Positions 1 to 10,432 of a DNA stretch of 64,000 nt are shown one piece after another; position 1 is the stretch's first letter; each line of letters begins with the position of its first letter. Source of the stretch: Chamaecrista fasciculata (Eukaryota; Streptophyta; Magnoliopsida; Fabales; Fabaceae); assembly GCA_003254925.1 (NCBI GenBank), contig QANZ01017207.1, positions 8,868-72,867 on the forward strand, given 5' to 3'. The notes below the pieces were generated by a model. The model was not told where the DNA came from, searched no databases, and saw nothing but the letters and a program-made list of their open reading frames with translations. Both the position numbers and the translations under genes were made by a program.

Positions 1-131
1 ATATATATACTATTATATTATATAATATAAATCTTATTTTATTATATAATATAATATATATCTTATTTTAGTTTATCTTATCTTTTATTATCTTATCTTA
101 TCTTATCTATACTATCTATATATAATTATAA
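1..131. repeat. AT-rich repeat, copy 1 (second copy at 15,997-16,122)
   Basis: The first ~115 bases match 15,997-16,111 essentially base for base (constant offset 15,996), including the run of TCTTATCTTATC units. The match ends with a small indel near base 115-131. The repeat is cut by the window edge, so its true left end is unseen. No coding potential. Confidence 0.85.
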
Positions 132-346
132 AGCTGAGTTCTAGGGTTCTCATGAGCTGCCATGTCAGCAAAAACAGTTTAAAAAATTAAAAGTAAATTA
201 ATTTCGGTAATTTATGAAGTATAAAAAATATAAATTATGATACTTATCTATGTTCCTAACTTTTCGGAACTAATTACAACCGTTACTACAAAATAAAAAA
301 TATTTAATAAAAATAACTTCACATAATCCCTATAATTTCGAATTAA
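132..346. other. AT-rich flank, nothing recognised
   Basis: Simple AT-rich spacer between the edge repeat and the first LTR. I see no ORF, TIR or RNA motif. Confidence 0.6.
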
Positions 347-351
347 CAAGT

Positions 352-1143
352 TGGTGCGAACCCACAAGGGAAAATCCCACGAACCCACCACCAAGTTGAA
401 ATATACAACCCCAAGAAAGCTAAACAAAGGCCTAGATGATCACACTTGAACACTTGCACTCGAACGAACAAAGACCCGAAGTGTTGGAAGACGCCACAAG
501 GATGATCAAGCCTTGATAAGTCTATAAGTTCAATGAAGAACCCTAAAGAGAACACACTCTCACAAGTTGGATAAACCAAACTCACAATATTATAAACTCA
601 AATCTCAAATCTCAATTACAATAGGTCTTAAAGGAGTATTTATACTCTAAGTTGAAAGAAACCCTAATGGGTCATGAAACACTAAACCTAACTAATAATA
701 AAACCCTAATGGACTTTTAAACATGAAGCCCAACTAATTAAAATAATAAAGCTGATTTAAATTGTCTTAAAATACTAATGGACTTCAAATACATTAGCCC
801 AAACATAATAAAATTCCCACAAAATTAAATCCCAAAATACAAGCATCAAATTAAGCCCAAAATATGATTATTTAGGCCCAAATGAGTCTTCATATATGTA
901 GCACTTGGTCCAAGCTCTTTAAATTCTGGTCTTTGAGCCCAAATCATGTTGCATAGCTCCACTTTCGGCCCATATCAAGAAAATGAAGTTTTCAACATTA
1001 TTTGGTGACACACTTGATATTTTCCTTTTGTTAAGCCTCTTGAATTAGCCCATATAAAATCTCCTTGATCCACTTAGCTCCCAATGTTGTGATTAGTCCA
1101 TTTCGAATTCGCAATGAACCTTCGGTTGTGTTTCGCATCATCC
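352..1143 (-). repeat. 3' LTR of the gypsy element, first part
   Basis: It aligns with 12,885 onward with only scattered substitutions. It is broken at 1,143 by insertion of the copia element and resumes at 10,366. The last five bases, CATCC (1,139-1,143), are the copia target duplication. Small minus-strand ORFs here have a counterpart in the other LTR and are not genes. Confidence 0.9.
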
Positions 1144-3235
1144 TGTTGGAGATTGTGCCCTAGGGCCAATCATTTTATATATATGTTTTGAACATATTGA
1201 TTAATTTATGGAGATAAATTAATGGTTATCATATTATTAGCATGTTTACTATGATAACAGTTCATGATTAATTACTAGATAATTAATCTAAATCTGTCCC
1301 TGGTCGATTGTTTTTGTGGGAACAAAAATGAACTAAGACCAGCATGACCTCGGTGCATAGAGATGCATGCACTAGATGCTGGAACGAGAGTCATGGTGCA
1401 ATTACGTAAGGGGTTACGAGTTGCTGGACATGACCCGGAGAGTCCTGCATGGGTTTAGTCATCAGCTTGCCTTTCCTGTACGCCTGTCACGACGCCTTAG
1501 ACCTGAGGTCATCATTATTCCGGCGTTGCAGTTGTCAGACTCTGGCTTAGTCTAACGTTGCTCGTAACAAGGTAGCCATAAGGGCTAAGTACGGGTTTGG
1601 TTGATTGCCGTGCTGAGGAATGTGGTTTGGCCAAGATGGGAATTTGTCCCTCATTAAAAGGGAGATATCTAACTGGCGCCCTCGATGAGTCTGTTCCAGG
1701 AAATGCGTGGCCACGCTGGGAAATGGGACTTACTCAGGAAATCGAGAAAGTTGAGGTTTGGATTATGGATGACTTTCCTGTGCCTAATCCATGACCAAGA
1801 TATCGTGTGACAATAGGGGCTATGACAAGGTGGTACTAAGGTTAAGTCGGTTTTGGTAAAAACGATAACTCACGTGTTTTGGGTAGTTGTGATGGCTTGC
1901 TAGAGTCCGCTCACGACTTGTAGGTCATGGAGATGACTTGCTGCCAACTTCACGTGGGGCCTGCTGGGTTACACATGAGCAGGATCAGGACACCGCTTAA
2001 AGGGACACGAATTAGGGTTAATTCGTGGGTCACTCCGGTGGCACGATTTAAGATACAGCGAAATGTCTGGGACATTAAGTCTTGTCTTAATTAATCTACA
2101 GTTGTGAAATATTTAAATTTGTGGGACAAGTTTAAATATAATAATTGTTAAATGATTAATGGGGATTAATTATTTACAATTAAAATATTAGGGAAAATAA
2201 TTCAGATAAGGTTTCTAAAAGTTAGGAAATTATTGAATTATAAAATTCCCAGATATTGGTATGAGGGTGGCGCCTCATGTGTTATATTTGGATTAATAAA
2301 ATTGTTTTATTAATTTAAATAATAAGTTTGAATTCAAAAGATTTGATGGAGATATCAAAAGATTTGAATTCAAATAGATTTGGTGAGATCTCAACTCAGG
2401 ATCTTTGGAGAATCATGACTTCCTAAGAGTTAGGAATATTTTTATTTATAAAATTCCAAGATAAAATAGATGGAGCATGGCGCCTTTCTTAGTGGGTCCC
2501 AAGGGAGATTTGATCTTCCATCTGATTCCCTAAGATTACGATTTGAATTTAAATTAAATATTATGGTAATATTTTAATTGTAAATTCAATTCATGAAGCC
2601 ATATTATTATGATTATGGAATTATAATAATGCTCTAAAAATAATCATTAAAAACCCTAGGCTAGGCTCCTAAGGGAGATAGAGAGCTCATGTGTGATTTG
2701 GTCTTCCTCCTTGTAGAGAGAGAAGAAAAATCGCCATTCTAAAAAAAACCCTAGCTTCCAAGTGAGAGAAAATTTTGGCTCTCAAGAGTTGAGAGAGGAA
2801 AAATCGAGTTTGCCTAAGGAGTTAGGAAATTCGATTTGAGGTTACCAAAATTAGGGTTTGTGAGAGAAGGAAAAACAAGAAGGAGTTCTTGTTGGGGCTT
2901 TCCTTTTGCGCCACCTTGTTTGATTCAAGAAGGAGTTCTTGAAGTCAAAGTCACTGTAGATTGGTCCCTAGTTCTTTTGGAGAAAAGAACGGAAGGCTAG
3001 CACCTTGGTGCCCGAGAAACTGTTCGTGTGGATCACCGGCAGAGGGAGGACGCTACGAGTGGACTCCTAGGACACGCCTTGTACAACCAACCGATTGGAA
3101 CTCGTGAGGTATACCACTATCTTAACAGGTTTTAAATTCTACTAGCGGATCCGTTCGGGAATTTTAGGATTTGGCGCGTTTTTATTTTAATTTTATATTT
3201 GCTTCCGCTGCGTTAGGCACCTAGAATTCCCAACA
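1144..3235 (+). repeat. 5' LTR of the copia element (2,092 bp)
   Basis: It starts TGTTGG and ends CCCAACA. It is nearly identical to 8,680-10,360 apart from a ~415-bp segment (about 2,198-2,612) absent there, and is related to the LTR at 37,096-39,157. The 65-codon ORF at 1,597-1,794 recurs at the same LTR position in the other copy and looks incidental. Confidence 0.92.
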
Positions 3236-3236
3236 G

Positions 3237-3248
3237 TGGTATCAGAGC
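3237..3248 (+). promoter_or_regulatory. Primer-binding site, initiator tRNA-Met type
   Basis: TGGTATCAGAGC begins two bases after the 5' LTR end. It is complementary to the 3' end of plant initiator tRNA-Met and is the usual minus-strand primer site of plant copia elements. Confidence 0.92.
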
Positions 3249-4790
3249 CAAGCTAGTTCTAGGATTTAAAACTGTTTATGTGTACATATGATGTATGATA
3301 TGTGTGTTTACCGCTTTCAATCACGTTGTTTTGGTTTTACAAAGAAATCCACCGAACGTTTTTCTTAAAAAAATTCAATCTACAGAAAAAGGTGCAAATT
3401 ATATGTATATGATACATATGGAATCGATAGGATCGATTGGAAAAATTCTCTTGAAGTTTAAGGCCAAAATCGAAAATCCTTTATAATTATAATTAAAAGT
3501 GTTTTAATTATAATATTATAGAGGTGGCTGAAAATTTATTAAAATTATGAATTTTAAAATTTTGGGGGGTCAATAATTTAAATTCTAGAATAAGATTCCT
3601 GAATTTTATAATTATTGATAAAAGGCCTAATCTCAAGAAAGGCATTTTAAAATTGCACAGACCCTAAATTAAACACAATTTTTAAAATCGTTTTTAAATA
3701 TGTGTTGTATGTCGTGTTTGACATAATTGTATGAATTGTTCATATTTGAATTGTGTGGTGTTGGATATGGCTCTAGGAGGTTTATTTCGGTAAATACGGT
3801 CTGTGTGTCGTCTCCCTCTACTCTTATGTAATTTTACTTTCGGTTTATACCTCAATGTAACTGGGGTTTATTCATGTGTAATTTTATTTTTTCTTTTAGA
3901 AAAGTTCTCTCATTGGCTTGGGAGAATTCTAGGGTAGATGAGTCATATCTAAACACGGAGTATGTTTTTACATTTAGTTTGTATGTGATGCGCTAGATGT
4001 ATGTTTAGGGTGCAAAATTTTAACATGCTATTTATATATCGCGCTACAACCACGTATACGATACGAGCGTGGGATTTTGTATACGATACAAAATCCGGGC
4101 ACATGTTTATATGTATGAGATACATGGGGTAATAAACATGTGGCATGACTCGTTTAATTTTAAAAGGAGTTTTAAAATTAAACTTTAAAACGAAACATTT
4201 TAAATTAAAAATCAAACCCTTTTAGAAAATCTTAAGTTTTTAATGTCATCGCTAAAACGCCCTGTCAAAATCTTGTTCATCGTGGAACGTTGATTGCCCT
4301 CAGCGACACGTATCTACCTTGACCTTGAGGAGACACGGGTGAATGGGAGTTTCAACACGACGCCTGTTAAAATCCTGGTTCTTTAAATGCGGTGATCGCC
4401 CTCAGCGACACGTATTTAGTTGGGCCTTGATGATATGGGGTTGGGCCTCGGCCTCGTTGTTTTGAACCTAGCCATTCACATGTTTTACCGTGTGACTTAA
4501 TGGGGTTATCAAAACAGTTTTGGACCGCAAGGCATTAGATGGGATAAACATGCCATAATAAGTATCATATGATGATACAGTCCCATAAGGATCTAAGAGT
4601 CACATAGAGATGTGATTGGTAAGGAGTTACCTACCTAAATAACCAAAGAGTGCATGATCGCCCTCAGCGATGGTAAACTTTGGTGAAATATGGGTCTTAG
4701 CCACTAATAATAAATTTTACTAGGTTTTATAAAATGGTGGATATATATTTTTCTGCTAGTTAAACTTTTCATATCTTAGTTCTAGAATCA
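3249..4790 (+). other. Copia 5' leader with thrice-repeated GCCCTCAGCGA motif
   Basis: Untranslated leader between primer site and gag start. The block GCCCTCAGCGACACGTAT occurs at about 4,295-4,312 and 4,398-4,415, and its first 11 bases again at about 4,660-4,670. Short ORFs here do not resemble known proteins. Confidence 0.6.
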
Positions 4791-5436
4791 ATGGCAAACA
4801 ATAGTTCAACGTTATTACTGCGATCTATCCTTGATAAGGATAAATTGTCTGGGACAAAATTCCTTAACTGGTATCGTAATTTGAGAATAGTTCTCACCCA
4901 ACGAAGGAAGTTGCTGACTTCCTTGACTGGTTTTGTAATTTGAGAATTGTTCTCACCCAACGAAGGAAATTTTATGTCCTAGAAATCCCTCCCCTGAAGA
5001 GCATGCCAAGGACGCTCCAAGAGCTCAAAGAACTGCTTAGGAGAAGCACTTCAATGACTCTGTGGACGTTGCTTGCCTGATGCTAGCCACGATGGTTCAA
5101 GGAGTTGAACACGGGAACATTGTCGGCTTTTGAGATGGTCACACATCTCAAGGAAACGTTCCAGAACCAGGGGAAAGGGAAGGGCAAAGGAAAGAGGAAA
5201 GGAGACGCCGAGTTTGGTGGGACCAAGCCAGCGGCTGAGCCTAACCCACTACCTACCAAGAAGGCAAGGCCTTCAAAGGATGCAATTTGCCTTTTAAGAA
5301 ATTGCAAATTGTATTTGGAAGATCAAAAGAATAAAAGGAGAGATGAGATCTCTTCTTCTGGTATCTTTGTTATAGACGTTCACTTGTCTACTATAACCGC
5401 TTGGGTATTAGATACAGCATGTGGTTTTGACATTTG
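4791..5436 (+). pseudogene. Copia gag and start of protease, broken
   Basis: A reading frame opens at 4,791 with MANNSSTLLLRSI, followed by a segment like copia gag (LSGTKFLNWYRNLRIVLTQRR). A 59-bp direct duplication (units starting at 4,862 and 4,921) shifts the frame, and stops follow. After 5,134 a lysine/glycine-rich basic stretch leads into WVLDTACGFDI, matching the copia protease active-site region; the normal Asp-Thr-Gly is here Asp-Thr-Ala. The CCHC zinc knuckle expected before the protease is not visible. The pieces lie in different frames, so no functional Gag-Pro can be made. Confidence 0.8.
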
Positions 5437-8400
5437 ATGTGAAGGGTCTTAGAGACAGTAGAAAGATGGACAGAAGCGAGATGGACCTACGAGTAGGCAA
5501 TAGAGCAAGGGTTGCTGCTGTTGCTGTGGGAACATGCGAGCTTGTTTTGCCCTCTGAGCTTATCTTATTGTTATCATGTTCCTTCTTTAAAGTTCAAACA
5601 ATGCTTCTCCTTCTTATTTGATAAGGAAGGTTTTGCATGTATTAACTGAAAAGAATGGTGTTCAATTTATAAAGATGATGTTTATTTGCTTATGTGATTT
5701 GCAAGATAAACATTACGTCTTGAAATTTGAACGTTAACACGATAACAATATCTATAACAATGATACGAAAAGGATTGAGATTAGCGAATCTAATCCTACA
5801 TACCTTTGGCATTGTCGTTTAGGCCATAAAACGAGAAACGCCTAGAGGAGCTCCATGGAGATGGACTTCTAAGCTCATTTGATTTTGAATCATATGATGC
5901 TTGCGAATCTTGTTTACTTGGAAAAATGACAAAGGTGCTTTTCACTGGCCATAGTGAGAGGGCATCAGACTTGTTGGGGATCATACATAGTGATGTATGT
6001 GGACCCATGAGTACTCAAGCTGAAGGTGGTTACTCTCACTAACTGCTTCAATAGGTTTGACTATGGCTACCTATTAAAGCATAAGTCGGAGTCTTTTGAA
6101 ATAGAGATTTCAAAGTGAAGTAGAGAACTAACTTGACAAGAAAATCAAAGTCCTTCGATCCGATCGAGAAGACGAGTATTTGAGTCAAGAATTTGTTGAT
6201 CATCTTAGAAGTTGTGAGATAGTCTCACGACTTACCCCTTCTGAAACCCCATGGTGGATGGTGTTTTCGAGAGGAGGAATCGAACCCTATTAGATATGGT
6301 ACGATCTATGATGAGTCAGACCGATCTTCCACCATCCTTTTGAGGATATGCTTTAGAAGCTGCCGCGTTCACACTAAACCGTGTTCCGTCTAAGGCAGTT
6401 GAGAAGACACCATATGAGATATGGATTGGGAAGAGTCCCATAGTGTCTTATCTCAAAATTTGGGGATGTGAAGTTTACGTTAAGCAAACGATAAACTATT
6501 TCCCAAAAGGTGCTTGTAGGGTACCCCAAGGAAACGAGGGGATACCATGTTTACTGCCCATCTGACAACAAAGTGTTTGTAGTCAGAAGTGGATTCTTTC
6601 TAGAAAAGGATCTTGTTTCCAAAAGAAACAGTGGGAGGAAGGTAAATCTTGAAGGAGTTCAAGATTCACAAAGCACTTCAGAGGCGTAGACGAAAACTAG
6701 AGAAGAACCACAAGGTGTTGTGGAAGCTCCTCTAATAACACAAGGACAACGAAGTTCTGATAGAACACGTTTTCAGCCACAAAAATATGGATTTTTGGTG
6801 ACTGAAAACAAGGATGTGTTGCTCATAGAGCGTGGTGAGCCTACCACCTATCAAGAAGCTATCGTGTATCCCAACTCTGAGAAATGGGTTGAAGCCATGA
6901 AGGCTGAGATGCAGTCCATGTACGACAACAAGGTATGGACCTTGGTCGCTCCACCCGAAGGGGTAAAACCCGTAGGGTGCAAGTGGGTTTTCAAAAGAGA
7001 AAACCGACATGGATGGCAACGTCAACGTCTTCAAGGCGAGGCTAGTTACAAAGGGGGTTTACTCAATGTCATGGGATGACGAAACGTTTTTCCCAGTTGC
7101 AATGGTCGTATCCATTAGGATCCTGCTTGCCATAGTCGCATATTATGACTATGAGATATGGCAAATGGATATCAAAATAGCATTCCTTAATGGAAGGCTG
7201 CCCGAGGATGTGTACGTGACACAACCTGAGGGGTTTGTATGTCTAGAGGAACCAGGAAAGGTGTGCAAGCCTCGGAAATCCATTTATGGATTGAAGCGTC
7301 AGGGAGTTGGAATCATCGTTTTGATGAGGTAGTCAAAGGGGTTTGGCTTCTTACAAAACGCTGACGAGCCTTGTGTTTACAAGAAGGTTAGTGGGAGCAT
7401 GATTGTGTTCTTGGTGCTTTATGTCAATGACATATTGCTCATTGGAAATAATGTTCCAACCTTAGAGATTGTGAATCTTGGTTGTGAAAATCTTTTTCAA
7501 TGAAGGACTTAGGAGAAGCTGCCTATATTCTAGGCATTAAGATCTATAGAGATAGATCTGGTAAGCTTCTTGGATTGAGTCAGAGTACATACTTGGATGA
7601 GGTACTGAAGGGGTTTAGTATGCAAGACTCCAAGAAGGGATTCATACCGATGAATTAAGGATTGACCCTGAGCAAGAAACAGTGTCCCAAGACACTTGTT
7701 GAGCAAGGGTGCATGAGTGGCATCCCTTATGCTTCGGCATGCTGTATACTCGACCCGATGTGTCGTTTGCCCTGAACATGACGAGCCGGTTCCAACGAGA
7801 CCCTGGTGAGTATCATTGGACCGCTGTCATAAGCATCCTTGAGTATTTAGGAAGAACTAAGGATGAATTTTTGGTTTATGGTGGAACTGATGTGTAAGTG
7901 GTTACACAGGTGCCTGTTTTCCAAACCTACCAAGATGTATCTAAATCGCAGTATGGATACGTGTTTCTCCTGAACGGTGGCATCGTGAGTTGGAAAGGTT
8001 CCAAGCAGAGCACGATTGCTGATTCTACAACAAAGGGTTGGTCGCGTGGAGACGCAGACCGTAAAACTAGTTTCTGAGGTGTGGTTGGTGGTTAGGGGTG
8101 TCAAACGGGCCCGGCCCGCCCAAGCCCGCCCAGGCCCGCAATGGGCCCGCCTCTTGGCGGGCTGGGGGGCCGGCCCGTTTAAAAACGGGCCACAGAAATG
8201 ATGTTCGCGGGCCGCCCGTCAAAGCCCGCGGGCTAAACGGGCTGGTCCGCGGGCTTTTTTTTTTTAATTAAATTTTTTTTTTGTAAAATTGTATTTTTTT
8301 NCGGGCTTATATTTTAAAGCCCAAGACCGCCCATTTAGCGGGCGGGCCGGGCCGGGCCCGCGGGCTTGGGCCCATTTTGACACCCCTATTGGTGGTCATC

Positions 8401-8620
8401 CTGTGGAGACAGGAAGACGCCAAATGGGATTGGATCCCCACTGATGTTCCGACAGTAATATATATATATATATACACTCAGACGTGATCACCTAGAGATG
8501 GTGATATCAAGATACGTAAAGTAGCAGACGAGGATAATGTTGCCAATCCTCTTACGAGATCCCTAGCGCAGGTCTTACATGAGCGTCATGTAATGTCAAA
8601 TGGGGATTAGACACATTAAT
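5437..8620 (+). pseudogene. Copia pol remnant (integrase, reverse transcriptase, RNase H)
   Basis: Integrase-like text spans about 5,800-6,560 with stops. Reverse transcriptase is clearest: EAIVYPNSEKWVEAMKAEM and WTLVAPPEGVKPVGCKWVFK at 6,840-7,010, then, after a frameshift, QMDIKIAFLNGRLPEDVYV at 7,160-7,220 and YGLKRQ near 7,300, and a third block from 7,501 (MKDLGEAAYILGIKIYRD in frame). RNase H text (LEYLGRTKDEFLVYGGTD) follows at 7,830-7,890 and is split at 8,093 by a MITE. The copy at 36,124-37,046 shows the same domains nearly intact. Confidence 0.85.
8093..8388. mobile_element. hAT-type MITE, 296 bp
   Basis: Terminal inverted repeats TAGGGGTGTCAAA and TTTGACACCCCTA are flanked by the perfect 8-bp target duplication TTGGTGGT (8,085-8,092 and 8,389-8,396). 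The interior is rich in GGGCCCGCCC-type stem-forming sequence and has a single unknown base at 8,301. The 8-bp duplication and this TIR are typical of hAT superfamily MITEs. It interrupts the copia RNase H region. Confidence 0.93.
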
Positions 8621-8679
8621 GGATGTTCCTAGTGTAGGAACAGTTTGATTAATGATTGTACATAGTGCAAGTGGGAGTC

Positions 8680-10360
8680 TGTTGGAGATTGTGCCCTAGG
8701 GCCAATCATTTTATATATATGTTTTGAACATATTGATTAATTTATGGAGATAAATTAATGGTTATCATATTATTAGCATGTTTACTATGATAACAGTCCA
8801 TGATTAATTACGAGATAATTAATCTAAATCTGTCCCTGGTCGATTGTTTTCGTGGGAACGAAAATGAACTAAGACCAGCATGACCTCAGTGCATAGAGAT
8901 GCATGCACTAGATTCTGGAACGAGAGTCATGGTGCAATTACGTAAGGGGTTACGAGTTGCTGGACATGACCCGGAGAGTCCTGCATGGGTTTAGTCATCA
9001 GCCTGCCTCTCCTGTACGCCTGTCATGACGCCTTAGACCTAAGGTCATCATTATTCCGGCGTTGCAGTTGTCAGACTTTGGCTTAGTCTAACGTTGCCCG
9101 TAACAGGGTAGCCATAAGGGCTAAGTACGGGTTTGGTTGATTGCCGTGCTGAGGAATGTGGTTTGGCCAAGATGGGATTTTGTCCCTCATTAAAAGGGAG
9201 ATATCTAATTGGCGCCCTCGATGAGTCTGTCCGAGGAAATGCATGGCCACGCTGGGAAATGGGACTTACTCAGGAAATCGAGAAAGTTGAGATTTGGATT
9301 ATGGATGACTTTCCTGTGCCTAATCCATGACCAAGATATCGTGTGACAATAGGGTCTATGACAAGGTGGTACTAAGGTTAAGTCGGTTTCCTGAGTAAAA
9401 ACGATAACTCACGTGTTTTGGGTAGTTGTGATGGCGTGCTAGAGTCCGCTCACGACTTGTAGGTCATGGAGATGACTTGCTGCCAACTTCACGTGGGGCC
9501 TGTTGGGTCACACATGAGCAGAATCAGGACAACGCTTAAAGGGACACGAATTAGGGTTAATTCGTGGGTCACTCCGGTGGCACGATTTAAGACACAGCGA
9601 AATGTCTGGGACATTAAGTCTTGTCTTAATTAATCTACAGTTGTGAAATATTTAAATTTGTGGGACAAGTTTAAATATAATAATTGTTAAATGATTAATG
9701 GGGATTAATTATTTACAATTAAAATATTAGGGAAAANTTATGGAATTATAATAATGCTCTAAAAATAATCATTAAAAACCCTAGGCTAGGCTCCTAAGGG
9801 AGATAGAGAGCTCATGTGTGATTTGGTCTTCCTCCTTGTAGAGAGAGAAGAAAAATCGCCATTCTAAAAAAAACCCTAGCTTCCAAGTGAGAGAAAATTT
9901 TGGCTCTCAAGAGTTGAGAGAGGAAAAATCGAGTTTGCCTAAGGAGTTAGGAAATTCGATTTGAGGTTACCAAAATTAGGGTTTGTGAGAGAAGGAAAAA
10001 CAAGAAGGAGTTCTTGTTGGGGCTTTCCTTTTGCGCCACCTTGTTTGATTCAAGAAGGAGTTCTTGAAGTCAAAGTCACTGTAGATTGGTCCCTAGTTCT
10101 TTTGGAGAAAAGAACGGAAGGCTAGCACCTTGGTGCCCGACAAACTGTTCGTGTGGATCACCGGCAAAGGGAGGACGCTACGAGTGGACTCCTAGGACAC
10201 GCCTTGTACAACCAACCGATTGGAACTCGTGAGGTATACCACTATCTTAACAGGTTTTAAATTCTACTAGCGGATCCGTTCGGGAATTTTAGGACTTGGC
10301 GTGTTTTTATTTTAATTTTATATTTGCTTCCGCTGCGTTAGGCGCCTAGAATTCCCAACA
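8680..10360 (+). repeat. 3' LTR of the copia element, with a ~415-bp gap marked by one N
   Basis: Starts TGTTGG after the purine tract and ends CCCAACA. Aligned with the 5' LTR it lacks about 2,198-2,612, and the junction is a single N at 9,737. That pattern fits a collapsed assembly gap as well as a real deletion. The rest differs from the 5' LTR by only occasional substitutions. Confidence 0.9.
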
Positions 10361-10365
10361 CATCC

Positions 10366-10432
10366 CATCTCTCTTCAAAAGGATTTGACCCCAAATCTTT
10401 GAAATATGTTTATTGCCTTTTATTTCGTATCA
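10366..10432 (-). repeat. 3' LTR of the gypsy element, remaining 67 bp
   Basis: It continues the LTR broken at 1,143 and matches 13,675-13,741, ending CGTATCA (TGTATCA in the other LTR). The gag-like ORF stops inside this LTR at 10,410. Confidence 0.9.

Larger units (their letters stand above)
1144..10360 (+). mobile_element. Degenerate Ty1/copia retrotransposon nested in the gypsy LTR
   Basis: It runs from TGTTGG (1,144) to CCAACA (10,360) and is flanked by CATCC at 1,139-1,143 and 10,361-10,365. The uninterrupted site is visible in the other gypsy LTR near 13,668-13,675. LTRs are 1,144-3,235 and 8,680-10,360. An initiator tRNA-Met primer-binding site follows the 5' LTR at 3,237-3,248, and a purine-rich tract (AAGTGGGAGTC) precedes the 3' LTR. 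The internal order gag, protease, integrase, reverse transcriptase, RNase H is copia type. Every domain is broken by stops and frameshifts, so the copy cannot encode its own enzymes. Confidence 0.93.

Noticed and set aside
343..585. Minus-strand ORF repeated at 12,861-13,118
   Set aside because: Part of the gypsy LTR in both copies; no protein similarity recognised.
1597..1794. 65-codon ORF, also found at 9,133-9,330
   Set aside because: It lies at the same position in both copia LTRs and changes only with LTR drift; no known domain. Treated as an LTR by-product.
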